A DNA stretch of 64,000 nt from Corylus avellana. Its lineage: Eukaryota; Streptophyta; Magnoliopsida; Fagales; Betulaceae. The position numbers and the translations under genes are program-made. Where the stretch lies: contig NC_081544.1 in NCBI RefSeq assembly GCF_901000735.1, positions 34,857,235 through 34,921,234 of the forward strand, in the 5' to 3' direction. Shown piece by piece: positions 47,093 through 59,397 of this stretch. Each line of letters opens with the position of its first letter. Position 1 is the stretch's first letter. Below the pieces are notes generated by a model. It made no database searches and had not been told where the DNA came from. It worked only from the letters and a program-made list of their open reading frames with translations.

Positions 47093-48123
47093 GTGACATT
47101 GGCATAGGTCTCCTCCATGGTCGTGGGTCGGAGGATCGAAGAGAGAAGGTCAATGTCCCTTGAGGAGAGAAGGAGAGACAATGGCCATGCATGGAGGAGA
47201 AATGGGGTGAAAATTTTGGATAATTAAGAACATCCAACGTACAATTTGGGCAGCAAATTGTAGTCTGTAGAGCACTTCGAGACGGCAAAAATGCTATAAA
47301 TGGCATTCTTAATTGCGTGATCATCGTAGATAAAGTCGGCAATCCTCTGATCTTATCATATTGTATGGGGCTCAAGGAAATTGCAGAAAGATAGGTGGGT
47401 GGAATATATATATTAATTGTTGTAAACATTAGTGCAACTTTATTCATTTGTGTGTATGTTCACAACTTTATCCTTTTGAGTTTGTGATGAAAGTGGCTGT
47501 TCAGTGTGTTCTGTCGGTGTCTTATGGCTATGGTCCATATGGATATGGAGCATTTATGAGGTAGTTAGCAGGCAACGTTACCCAAGTGCGGAAATGGCCA
47601 TCAATTCAAGGGCAAGAGCCATTTACTTGTTTTGTTAAAAAAAGAGACCCAAAAACACAAGATTCTCCCCCATAGAGTTATCTCTATGCTGCTTTTTCGT
47701 GTGCTCCAGTCATTTTGGCATCAACCATTTGTTTTTGGAGAAAATTCTTTTTGAGTTTTTTGAAAAAATCTTATTGCTTAATCAAAAAAAAAAAAAAACC
47801 ATAATCTTAAACCCATCCCAACTCATTCATTACTTTCTAATACAAAATACTATGGTCTTATAACTTTTTACTATAAAATTATTTATAAATTGGATGTAAT
47901 AAGTTATAATTAGTGAAATAATTAATAAATTAAATTTTTTACTTAAGTATTTTACCGATGATCAACCGTCACATCAACCTTCGTACTACATTTAGTCATT
48001 TACGCCACTTCATCACCAGCTTCACTTTCATCTGATATATATATGTACATCTACATCCACATCCTTCTTAATTTGCTGCTATTGATCGAATTTGACACCC
48101 TTTACCAAATTAAGCAGGAAAAA
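46151..48123. other. Intergenic; (ATT)n microsatellite; P450 promoter at the 3' end
   Basis: A pure ATT trinucleotide tract spans about 47056-47092. tgcaagtcccacattttaga near 47003 resembles the cccacat motif common near plant LTR ends, but no paired LTR was found. tatatatatg near 48033 may serve as the TATA region of the P450 gene. No gene is seen. Confidence 0.45.
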
Positions 48124-49606
48124 ATGGGATCTATGATCGCTTGGCAATGGCAATCCCTCTATCTCCCACCCCTACTCTTCGCCACCTTCATTTTCTTAAT
48201 CCTTCGCCTAAGCAAATGGCAAAGCAGCTCAAAGTCACTCAGGCCACCGTCACCACCAGGCCTCCCAATCATCGGCCACCTCCACCTCCTCACAGACATG
48301 CCCCACCTCTCCCTGGCCCACATGGCCAACAAGCTCGGCCCCATCATCTACCTACGACTCGGCCGAGTCTCCACCGTCGTCGTCTCATCTGCTGACCTCG
48401 CCAAGCATGTCCTCAAGACCCACGACCATATCTTCGCCAGCCGCCCGCAGCTCATCTCAGCCCAGTACCTCTCCTTCGGCTGCTCCGATGTCACCTTCTC
48501 CCCCTACGGCCCCTACTGGCGCTAAGCCAGGAAGATCTGCGTCACCGAGCTGCTCAGCACGAAGCGGGTCAGCTCCTTCCAACTCATCCGAGACGAAGAG
48601 GTGAATCGGCTTTTGAGCTCCGTATCGGGTCAGTCCGGATCGGAAATCGACCTGGGCGAGCAGTTCTTCGGTCTGGCAAACGACATACTGTGCCGAGTGG
48701 CGTTCGGAAAGAGGTTCAAGGAGAAGTCGGGAGAGGGGCAGAAGCGTCATTTGGTGGATGTTTTGACGGAGACACAGGCTTTGTTTGCTGGATTTTGTCT
48801 GGGTGACTTTTTCCCCGAGTGGGAGTGGGTCAACTGGGTGGGTGGGTACAAAGCGAGATTGACGAGAAACTTGAAGGATCTCAGAGCGGTTTGCGAGGAG
48901 ATTATAAAAGAACATGTGGATGAGGCCGGTGCGGTGGGCAAGGAGGATTTCGTAGATGTGCTGCTTCGGGTGCAAAAACGCCAGGACTTGGAGGTGCCCA
49001 TTACAGACGATAATCTCAAAGCTCTTGTCCTGGTATTTCTCTTTCATACGTGGTTTTTTTAATTATTATTGAATTTAAGATAAATTATTATTATTATATT
49101 TTGATACAATCATAATTTTAAAAGTTACCTAAGCGATTTTCCAATCATAATTTCGAAAATTAAAAATTCACAATGTTAGTATTCTATATTTTTCATCCTT
49201 TTTATTTTTTATTTTTTATTTTTTTATAATTATTGTGACTTAAGGGAACATTTTTCACTTTTTAATTTATTTATTAAATTTGTACTTTATTTATTTATTT
49301 TTAATCAGGGACATTTATCGGAAAAATTAAAAGGAGTAATGAAGCTTCCAAACCTTTTTATATTATAGCTTTTCTTTTCAATAAGAATTTTATACAAAAG
49401 AGTCAAAGACAAAAGATAAATATACTTATATTAATAACCATGTGATTTTGATATTATGATATTAAATTAGGCGGCTGATATATATATATATATATTGTCA
49501 TATGAATACGTTTTCACGTAACTTAACATTTTTTATATAACAACATTATATATTTACACTCAAAATCTAGATCATAAAATAACTCCTAATAAAATGAAAA
49601 AGGATC

Positions 49607-49637
<31 letters not shown>

Positions 49638-50941
49638 CTCTTAGAAGATGAACATGTTGATTATCGTGTTGTTGGTGGATACTATTAAATTAAGAGAAAT
49701 GCTAATATGATCATCTCATTATCTCATCCCATATCTTCAAAGTTGAAACCATGAACTGTTTTCGTAACACTTGGTGTATTGGACTTGAGACCACACCACA
49801 TTATTCATTAAATTAATGACCAACTTACTAAATTATCCCCATTTTTTTTTCCTTTTTAAATTATCCCGACTTTGGGAGAGGCTTCCGATGGCCCAGTCAG
49901 AGGGGTCTGTCACAATTACAAAAAAAAAAATTCCGGGAATTCTAATCCAACTACTCCTGATTTTTGAAAGAGCATGCTGACACTTTCTTTTGCTGTAGTT
50001 GTTGGCAAGAATGAAAATGCAGCCAGTATTATCAATCTTTTTGTTTTTTTTTTGTTTTTAATTATTTTGATAATCCTTTTGAGACTTAATTCTCTTAAAG
50101 TGATAAGAGAATAGTGTAGGAAATGCTTATATATAATAAGTAAACACCTAATTTTGTTGACTATGTTGTGTACACACATCATGGAACAGGAAAAGAAGTT
50201 TAAGATCAGATCTTGTTTGTTTGTTTGTCTTTTTTAATGTGGCAATAGGAGTTTAGTACCGTTACCTAATGCAAAGTTGTTTTTCTTTTTTCTTCTTGTG
50301 TTTTTGTTTTGTAGGACATGTTTGTTGCCGGAACTGACACATCAGCTGCAACACTAGAATGGACAATGACTGAGCTTGCTAGACACCCGGCAGTGATGAA
50401 GAAAGCACAGGAAGAAGTTAGAAATATAGCATCCAGCAGAGGCACAGTTGAAGAGAGCGATCTTCAACATCTTCATTACATGAAGGCAGTGATAAAAGAG
50501 ACAATGCGGTTGCGTCCGCCAGTCCCTCTCCTAGTGCCTCGAGAATCCATGGAGAAATGCAATCTGGATGGCTACGAAATACCTGCAAAAACTAGGGTTC
50601 TAATCAACACCTACGCTATTGGAAGGGATCCCAAGTCATGGGAAAACCCTCTGGAGTTCAATCCTGAGAGGTTCACCGATAACAACATTGAGGTCAAGGA
50701 TTCGGATTTCAGGTTTCTACCATTTGGTGGAGGCAGGAGAGGGTGTCCGGGTTATTCCTTTGCGTTGGCTACAGTAGAGATTGCGTTGGCTCGCCTCCTG
50801 TATCATTTTGATTGGTCATTGCCTCAGGGGGTTGGTGCAGATGATATGGATCTCAGTGAGGTTTTTGGGCTTGCAACCAGAAAAAAGACTCCCATTGTTC
50901 TTGTGCCAACAGCCAACAAGCACTATGAGTTCAAGGGCTGA
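48124..50941 (+). pseudogene. Cytochrome P450, CYP71 family, with a premature stop
   Basis: Two exons, 48124-49032 and 50315-50941, with the phase-0 intron position typical of A-type P450s, would encode 511 residues. An N-terminal membrane anchor is followed by the proline hinge PPSPPGLPIIGH, the I-helix AGTDTS (308-313), KETMRLRPP (ExxR at 365-368), the PERF motif and the heme loop FLPFGGGRRGCPG with Cys447. Codon 134 (48523-48525) is TAA inside the C-helix motif, read as WR-stop-ARK; the family has WRxxRK, usually with Gln here, so CAA to TAA explains it. All other frames and splice sites are intact. CYP71 enzymes are endoplasmic-reticulum monooxygenases of terpenoid, alkaloid or phenolic metabolism. 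It resembles CYP71AP/AU-type sequences, but the subfamily is uncertain. It is a very young pseudogene, a segregating null allele, or an assembly base error. Confidence 0.9.
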
Positions 50942-51372
50942 CCATACTTTAGTTCTCACTTCCTAGACTTCCAATAATGTCTATTTATAAGTTCCTTGTG
51001 TTTTCCTATACTAGGAGAGTGTTCATGTGTTTAAAAACCATCATGGGGGATCTCATATATATATATATATATATGCTTTAAAAACACGTTAAATTTGCAT
51101 TTAAATAATACCAACAAAAAACAAAAACTTCCATTTGATGTAAATTCATATAAACAAAACCGTGCTTTAAATTTACGTTACACCGCCTTGTAGTAGTCTA
51201 TGAACATTAGAGGATTGTGGATCTCATAGAACCAATGATCGGTTTCTTCAACTTCAGCCTTTAAGCCTGGTGATGAAATTATCATCATTGTAATGTGCTG
51301 AAAGGAATTGACGTCTCTATGACCACAATAGAGATATAGAGAGCAAAAATTATATCTAATTACCCATTAAAC

Positions 51373-53495
51373 TCACTTGGCCTTCTCCTTAGGCTTTTCC
51401 TCCAACTCCTCCGTTGTGGTTGAATTCAGAGCTGTCAGCTTACCAAAAGAATCCTTTGCATCCCCAAAAAAGTCTTTCACTTTGTCAAACACTGTTTTGA
51501 GCTCATCCTCTGTCGGCAGCTGAAAATTTGATTCAGAAGCATAAAGATACTTGAAATCCACACAAAGTCTGATCTAAGTTGAAAAAAGGGGCATTGAAAA
51601 TCGCTGTTTTTGGATTCTAAGATTTCTGACAATCTGAGTATCTGATGCCCAAGTTTAGCTACAACAAAATAACTTGAAAAAGAAGAAAACCAATCCTCAC
51701 CTCAATAACATCTGTGGTAGAAAGAGCAGCTCTCACATTGCAATTTTCCTGCATGTTCAGCACTCCTACAGTGTAAGACAAATAATGGCAGGATTGTTTT
51801 TTTGACAAACTCTTGAAGAGCATATATGCATGAATATGTGTACAAAGTACATATATATGTGCATAAATATGTATGTAGTCATGTACGTATATTGATCAGA
51901 AATAGTAGGGATATCATACATTATAAAGCATTGGCTATAGGCATATTTACCACTAGTTTGTAGCCATATTTGAAGTCAGTAGCTGCTCGCAATACACGAT
52001 GCAGTCTAAATGCTGTCTTCTGTATCTCCTTCTCATCCTATTGCAATCATACACAAGCTGTCAGCAAGAAAATTAGCTGAATACAGAGGCAGATATCACA
52101 AAATTTTGGCAATTAGGCTTCCCCAAGTACTACACAGGCAGGCAAATTCTTTAATTGATTGAAATATCTTGATGTCACTAGTTAATAATAGATAAAGCAA
52201 GACCAAGATAAGAAGGGAAATAATAGAACCCAATAAAGGAAACACTATTATGGTTTCCTGAAACAGTAAACTTTTAAATCCAAGGGCTAGATATCTAGTG
52301 TACAAGATCTCAGTGAAAGCAGAACTTACACGGTAAATAACTGCCGCGATATTTTTAGCAAGTGTATCTTTGTAGATATATTTCCCTAGGAAGTTATCCT
52401 TGGCCGCAACCATGATTTTGGCAGTGGTGCCACCTGTTATCATGCTAAGTGGATACCAAAGATAAACCTGTACAAATGGCAAGAAGCTCAAGAGATGCTC
52501 GATGATATATATGTTCAATAAATTCCAATTGGAAAAAATCTCTTATCCAAGAGAAATATGAATATTTAGGAACTACATGTCAATGACAACAAGCCGATGC
52601 ACCAGAATCAAAATGAAGATAAAATTACAGAAAACTGTTGTTCTTGAAAAGATAAAAACAAATCATACAGAAGACTCCTGGCAACAAAACAACCAATTTC
52701 TTAGTTCAAGAACACACAAACCATCACAGAGCGCAAGATACTAAGAACAAGATCTTAGCCGGCTAAAATCAAGCTCCTTATTTAATGAAATCAATTCCAG
52801 CCGCCACAGCAAGCTAACACCCGTCCAGTGGATTTGAAATTTTAAGGACCATCAAGGAATCCTTTAGATTAATTAAGTGTGTGACGAACATGCACCATGA
52901 ACATAAAAATGCAGGGCAATTAAACAGATGAAAGCAGTAATGCTCCGTTTGGTTGCTCAAAAAATGGAAAATAAATTAACATTTAAATATAGAATTTCAT
53001 CCAATTCAGGGTACCCAAAATAAAAACTTCCACTCAGTTGAGCATATCAATAGGCAAAGAAAAGAAACTCTATATCTCTCACTATGTCAGCTTTACCAGC
53101 CATCAACAAACATAATCATACAAGACCAAGATTAAAACTTTTGGTTTCCCAGAGTATTCTCATAAACCAATCAGTGATTAAGAGAAATAGTAATTAAGAG
53201 AAGGGGAAAGATAAAGAAAACAAACATTTGCCATACGGATGAAGATGACAAATTTGGGGTTGCCATCGTCTTCAATCTTGGGCAAGGAAGGAGGTTGAGA
53301 CCTCTGAAATTGACGAGCTTGCATTCCTTTCTTTCCCTTCGCTTGAACAACCAATGAGTGCTTCTGCCTCAGCTGAGGCTTCTGGGTCGTTCTCCCAGAG
53401 GAGAAGAGTGAATGCTTGACCAACCCATCTTCGTTTGTCCTCGAATTCGATAAGGGAAGCCGAACCAGCGCGTTCAGAGACATACCCACCTCCAT
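51373..53495 (-). CDS. HHL1: HHL1, chloroplast photosystem II protection protein
   Basis: Five exons (53226-53495, 52330-52467, 51951-52037, 51701-51748, 51373-51519), all GT-AG and phase 0, give 229 residues. The first 50 residues (MEVGMSLNALVRLPLSNS onward) are a chloroplast transit peptide ending near VVQAKGKKGM. The mature part contains PKIEDDGNPKFVIFIRMAN, VYLWYPLSMITGGTTAKIMV and FDKVKDFFGDAKDSFGKL, all diagnostic of HYPERSENSITIVE TO HIGH LIGHT 1 (At1g67700). HHL1 is a thylakoid membrane protein that associates with the photosystem II core and LQY1 and helps repair under high light. The tail is Glu/Lys-rich. No defect is visible. It is one of three genes here with consecutive Arabidopsis counterparts. 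Confidence 0.9.
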
Positions 53496-55344
53496 TTTTC
53501 ACTCCGCTCTCTGTTTCTACAAGTCTTTTTTCAATGGGTTCTGCGTTTTCTTTGTATTGCGAGGTGGATAGCGGGACAAATCATCAAGGTGTGTCGGAGG
53601 GACTCTTATCCGCACGCGCTCAGAGATTTCTAAGGGAATGCGGTGGGACAGACTGCAGAGAGATATACCCCCTTACACGTGGCATACGGTAAGGCCAAAA
53701 CTCCATGGTCCCACTCCCGCAAATGAAATTGCCGCTGATTGACGGATGACGATGATCATGTTCATGTTCATGGTCGTTCGAGAGTGCAAAATTTTTTATT
53801 TTCTTATTTTTATTTTTTTAAAAAAAATTTTTTTGCACGCAGCGTGCCTGTTTTACATTACCCTGGTCGTTCGGGTAAAACAAAAGAGCACGCACGCCGC
53901 GTGCTGTGAATCAGTGCTCCGGTCGTTCATGTCATGTTTGTTATTTATTATTGTGCTTATTCAGTTTGCCATATGTAATTATGTTTGATGAGGTAAATAT
54001 TATCCAGTAATCGTGTCGTTTTAAGTTATATATAAATTTTTTTTAAGTTTTTGGATTTTCATTTCATATATTTAGGTGCTGTTCGGCAATCAACATGACA
54101 TTACACTGTTTATAAAAAATAAAAAATAATGATTAGTATAAAAAAATAAAAAAAATTTATTTTATAGTGATTTTTTTTATTTTAATAATAATAAAAAGTA
54201 AATGATGTGATATAAAAGTGAGTGTTTTGATGTTAATTTTTTTTTTTTTGGAAAAAAATGAAATGAATTGTGTGTGGGGGTGTTGTGTTGTTTAACAAAC
54301 ACCCCTAGCATCTTAAAATGCTGACATGTCATTAACTCCATTAATGTCACCTTGTCAGTTTTGTCATGCATGAAATAATGCTAGGTATCATATTTTTATC
54401 CTCATAAAATTCTCCTAAAATTTATATGACTTTCAAAATTACCATTAAATCAACAGATGGTACATATATAGCATTACTCTTTGTCATGTTAGTTAAAACA
54501 GTAAGTTATTTTTATTTTTAATAAAAATTCTTTCAAGAAAAGAGATTGAAGAGGATGGAGTCATGACTCTACTCCGCCACCCCACCATCCCAATAGAAGG
54601 GTACTGTGTGGGCTACCCCTAACTGTCATGATGAGCGTTGGCTCATTGGGGGTGGTCATGCACCGCTCTGTTGGGGTGGTTGCCCCCTTGCAAGGGGGTC
54701 AGTGGAGTAAAAAAAGGTTTTTTTAACTGATGTGCCGAAGAGATATATAATAAAAAAATAAAGTGAAGTAAAAACTTCAAAAAATGTAATTACTCGTGGC
54801 GCCCCAAATGTAAATTTATAAGCTTGGCAGCTTACAAATTCGGTGGATTTACTTCTACAATGAAGATTTGCAAGGATTGTCTTCAATTTTTAAGTGTAGA
54901 AATATATAATGGAAAAATAATATGAAGTAGAAAAGAGAGAAAAAAACAGAGAAAGAGACTAAAGCATTAGAATTACATCTTTGTATGGAAGTATATATAT
55001 ATATTACAATGGTCTTTATTTAGAGAGAAATTAGGAGCAATGGACATGTAAGCCTAAACTAAGAAAGGAAAAAGCATAATTTAGAGAACATAAAATATTC
55101 TTAACATAAAGAATAGAAATAATGTAATATACGAGGTGGTATCAAAAGCAGACAAATTTGAGCATTAATGCTTTAAATATGAAAGAAACATAAGAATATA
55201 TTGTCCGTTGCATGCATGCACATGGATGGCTTTCAGCTCCACATTCACAACAAACTTTTCCTCTTAATTTACTCTAATTTCTCTCTCATATTTTATAAAA
55301 GACTCAAGGTCACGTACGTACGTACACAGTCACTTAAGAGTTCC
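53496..55344. other. Intergenic, no gene seen
   Basis: The beginning is the HHL1 promoter. A GC-rich foldback at 53835-53904 is listed separately. A stretch at 54590-54700 with gggtggt, tggggtggttgcccccttgc and similar words is probably an eroded repeat. cgtacgtacgtac lies at 55313-55325. No coding region is supported. Confidence 0.45.
53835..53904. repeat. GC-rich foldback with repeated ggtcgttc
   Basis: gcacgcagcgtgc (53835-53847) is itself palindromic and is mirrored by gcacgcacgccgcgtgc (53888-53904). Between them gttttac...accc pairs with gggtaaaac. The word ggtcgttc occurs in the loop (about 53865) and on both sides (about 53772 and 53922). It stands out from very AT-rich surroundings and looks like a small foldback element. 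Confidence 0.55.
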
Positions 55345-57011
55345 TCAAATATCGGAGCATTTCCAGGAAGAAGCTGCGATGATGGGCTTAGACTTCCAGC
55401 CAAGAACCAAGCAGCCCTTCTCTTCCTTAACTGTGTAACCCTCACAAACATTAGCCTTTCCAAGCCATTCCTTCGCCTGCATTATCATCTTCACAGGCGT
55501 CGCCTGAAACCCAGCCCGGCTCATTCTCCTGCGCCATTGGTCAATCTTTTCATGCCGCTCCACCCTCGCCGGCCCCTCGCAGCTTACTATGTTCTTTATT
55601 TCCTCGGCAAAAGGGAACTGCTCTATCTTCGCTCGCCTTGTGTCATATTTGGGAAGCATTGCATCTAGGGAGTCGAAGATGGCGGAGTAGTAATGCAATG
55701 CTTCCATGAACCTCCCTAGAAAGAAAGGCCCATTGTGGCTCGAGTCCTGCTCAACTAGAACAAACACCTTTGGCGATAGCCCATGCAATATCTGTAGCAC
55801 TGAATTTAAATTAAGCTCCTCGGCTCTCTTCCACTGCACAATGCAGCTGAAGTATGCTGCTTATGACTAGAACCTCCCCATCAAGGATTTTGAAATCTTC
55901 AGGTTTCAGGTTTTCCAGGTTGCTTTCCACGCACAGAAATTCAAAATTCAATATTCCCATGCCTTTGGCGTACAGCTCTAACTCATATATGTTATGATAT
56001 AAATTAAATGATTAAATTTATTTATTTATATCTTAAGTTTTTAATATAAGTAATAATTTAACAATACCCCATTTCTTCAAGGCGGTCAATGCAGTTTCCA
56101 ACACCGGTAATTCGAAGGTGGCTAATTGGCTGGCCTGCGCGGTTGGCTAGGCTTTGTATCAGCCTGCGCCATTGATGGCCATGCGGCAGGCCTAAACTCA
56201 TGCCTAAGTCCACCACATGAACACAAGTCTCACCCTCAAAGGCTTCCAATATCAATGCATTGGCTACAAAATGGCCGAATTGGATTTGTGGACACATCTC
56301 ATAAACAAGGTGCAAGGCTTCATCCTTCTCTGGCATAGCCACCATTGTTTTTGCCGTGAGGCCTGTAACTCCCACTGCTCCAAGCGGCTGAACCAGGGCG
56401 AGGCGGTCAGAAAGTCCTTGGACAAAGCACGAAGCAACTCGCTGAAACAAAGTTCCAAAGACGAGGGCATTAGCCTTAAGCTCGGAAAGTAATATTGAAG
56501 CATGTACTTTGTCGCGACAAGCGACAGCCTCGGCACAAGAAACGAGTTGTTGTACTAGTTTTATCTCATCTCCGCTCCCTTCTTCCTCGTCCTGGTACTG
56601 TTCTTCACCTCCCATCATCGCCGTCGTTGCTTCTTCCATAGCCTCAATCGCCAAATATCTCTGATTGTAAGCCCATATATGGTCTCGAAATTGAAGCCTT
56701 GGCAAGCTATACCAGCTATTAATACTACTCGTGCTGCTGCCGCCGCCATTATAAAGGTTACCGTTACTTGTAATAGATTCATGATGGTCACCACTTGATG
56801 CCTGCTTTAGCCTCTTGGGATTTCTGATTTTATCCATGGGGATTGGCCAGGACGAATAAGTAGTACTAGTGTAAGGCAACGTGGGAAGAGAAGGGAATGT
56901 AAAGCAAGCTATGGCCGAGTGGTTGAGATCAAGAAGATTGATCACCCCATTTCTTCCGGCCTGATCATCACCCAAGAATTGATCAGGTGAAATGTAGAGA
57001 GGAGGTGTCAT
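55345..57011 (-). pseudogene. GRAS-family gene resembling RAD1, disrupted
   Basis: Apart from two lesions, this would encode about 526 residues in one exon. The N-terminal part is variable (start at 57011, MTPPLYISPDQFLGDD), with LPRLQFRDHIWAYNQRYLA before the GRAS domain. The GRAS domain has the leucine heptad region (LVQQLVSCAEAVACRDKVHA), a VHIID-type motif VHVVDLG, GHQWRRLIQSLANR, a PFYRE region (FFLGRFMEALHYYSAIFDSL) and a SAW end with GWKSKPIIAASSWKC. Lesion 1 is an 82-base AT-rich insertion at 55985-56066 after DRLEEMG that brings in a stop (56058-56060). Lesion 2 is a 4-base insertion near 55810-55813 after EESRGA that gives an immediate TAA. RAD1 acts in the nucleus and is required for arbuscule development in arbuscular mycorrhiza. 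RAD1 identity is from memory and moderately sure; GRAS is certain. The 82-base insert has no frame-compatible GT-AG reading as an intron. Confidence 0.88.
55985..56066. other. 82-bp AT-rich insertion in the GRAS gene
   Basis: The segment separates ATG GGG from GAG TTA GAG CTG in an otherwise continuous GRAS domain. It has only a few G/C bases. Removing exactly 82 bases restores the family reading MG-ELELYAKG. On the sense strand it starts TATTG, so a GT donor exists one base earlier (GG|GTATTG), but the only AG near the end gives phase 0 against a phase-2 donor. That argues against a spliced intron. Confidence 0.6.
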
Positions 57012-59397
57012 AGTGTTGCCTTCTAATGAATCAATCTTTTATGCAATGAGGCTAATTAACGACAACCCATCCATATATATATATATAGTGGGCTTGAGCT
57101 TCAATTGCTGAGGCGACTATAACAAGGTTCTGAAAAATATTAGAGATGCATAGAACTATGTCAGCATAGAGCAATCAGAGTATATCTTGAATCATTGTCA
57201 GGGAATCCCAAGAGATTAGGAGTTTAATATTTTATCCAGCTAGCTAGGGGGGTAATCCTCATGTACACTGTCATGTTTCTAGTTACAATATTCTTTCGAT
57301 CCCATTTTTTCTTGGGATATTTGATTTATACTTTCATGGTTTTATTTTACTAGGTCAAAATAATTTATGGTTTGAATAGCTAGCTAGCTAGGAGAAGCTC
57401 ATCGATCGCAAGTATACATGCCAAAATGTTTTCTCCGCTCATCATCAAATTCATTTAATATTGATAATCAAAGCACTATGTTTTAGCCGTCCATTTGGGC
57501 TTTTGTTAGTGTATTATAATGTATCTACGGGGTATGATGGATGAATATATAGTGAATAGTGTTTGAAATGGATCGTACAGGATATACCATCTGATACAAT
57601 ATTTTTCTTAACGATTGTTAGACTTACAAACTCAGCATTGGCTGGTAACGTAACGCCGTAACGATGTATATATATAGCATTGGCGATACAAAAAAAAAAA
57701 AAAAAAACTTTAAATTAATCATATCATAACACTTTTTTATCCCTCAAAACACATTAACAAGTATAATCAAAATAAAAGTTAGTTTGATGTTGATTTAAAG
57801 CATTTCCGAATGCCACTCCCAAGACGCTTTGGACAATCACAAAAAAAAAAAAAAAAAACCTGAAACTTTTGGAAGCTAGGATTCGTTCGATATATATCAT
57901 TCAAAAGTCAATTCAAATGCGTATTAATAGGCAGTAAAAATATTCTTGTAATTTTGACTATTTAGGGTTTTTTTTTCCTTGATGAATAAATGAATAGGCA
58001 ATAAAAAGATAACTTGGACATTAATATTGAGTTTTAGAATAAAAATTTGAACAAGTGCTTATGCATGCCTTCAACCTAGCTTGGGATTTTAAGAAAAATC
58101 AATAGACTTAAAGAAAGCTTTTCTTCTAATATATAGCTAGTCGTACACAAATTAAAAACCCTAAATCGATATCGTTTATGATATATGTATCCCTGCGTTT
58201 ATGTTATACACAAATTCAAATGCGTTTATGACCAGCTCGATCTTGACGGCCCCTCTCCTTATCATTATTAAGAAAAGGGAAAATGAAGTTGAATTTGTCA
58301 ATAACTTGACATGATCAACCAAAATACCAAGGTGGTGAAAACTACATTAATCGATTAATGAACTGAGTTATTTTTTTTCTTCATAATTAAGCGAGTTATA
58401 TATATATATGCATGGCTTTCTAGGTAACATCCAAAGAAAAAAGTTGAAAGCAAGACGACGATGAGAATATAATAATTTTCTATGCTCACCAATCCGAAAG
58501 ACTGGATCTCAATATCTACCTCTCATTTTCTTGGTGATTTCGCGCCCCAATAATTTTTTTTTCCTCTGGCCTTCTCTTGCACCTAACCCTTGGATGTAGA
58601 CAGTATAGCTAACATAGTTATAAATTTCTGAATATTAATTGTTCGTGGATTCTAGAAGGTGTACGTGAGCTAGGAGGATCCAAGTAAATTAAGATAGATG
58701 GATGTTTTTGGTTTCTAAGCTTTCTTGTAATATATATATATATAGGGAATCACTTTGCCTTTTCTCATGTGTGGCAACGTACACTCCTATATCAAGAAGG
58801 GTACGTAAGCCCTAAAGTGCAAGGAAAATTCTTGAAATACTCAAATTTTTACTACAAAATCATTTACAAATTAATGTGGCTGTCCATAATTAGAAAAATA
58901 ATTAAGAAAAATTGATAAGTCAGATATTGTTTCATCAGACTACTATTGGATTAGTTTGTAAATAACTTTACCGTAAAAAATTGTACAAAAGATTGCCTAG
59001 TTCAACCATATGATATCTAAGCGCGCATGCGATGATTTTTTTGCTCGATCGCTACAAGAATCGAAGAGGAGTATCTCATGGATAAGCTCGATCGTTGTCC
59101 TTAGAACTTGCTAATTCATTTGTTCAAAACTTGACTTGTACATATTCTTGTTTTTTCCCCGTTGAATTAATTGCTATTTAAACCCAAAAAAAAAAAATAA
59201 TAAGTGTCAGCAGCCGCTGAATCACGTCGTAATTTTTTAATTTTTTATAATAAAATGCTAGATGTGATATATAGTAGTAGTTAACTCTTAATATTTCACT
59301 TCTTGACTACAGCACCACTATACAAACCATCTCAGCCAAGGTGGCTTATACCAACACCCATCTTCGTAGACATATATTATTAACTTTTACGAAAACA
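57012..59397. other. Intergenic, no gene seen
   Basis: A TA-rich box at 57072-57087 could be the TATA region of the GRAS gene. Several gctagc words and short TA tracts (58399-58408, 58731-58743) are present. I found no coding region, RNA gene or clear transposon. Confidence 0.45.

Noticed and set aside
48457..49047. 196-codon open frame antisense to the P450 exon
   Set aside because: It is the complement of a GC-rich coding exon; the sense strand carries clear P450 motifs.
55985..56066. Treating the 82-bp AT-rich segment as a normal intron of the GRAS gene
   Set aside because: The only GT donor leaves phase 2, while the only nearby AG opens phase 0 or hits a stop. A separate frameshift downstream would remain anyway.
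59341..59397. Longer BAHD start from an upstream non-ATG codon
   Set aside because: The ATG at 59398 gives the typical BAHD N-terminus (MKIDVQVIS) and the upstream part is unrelated.
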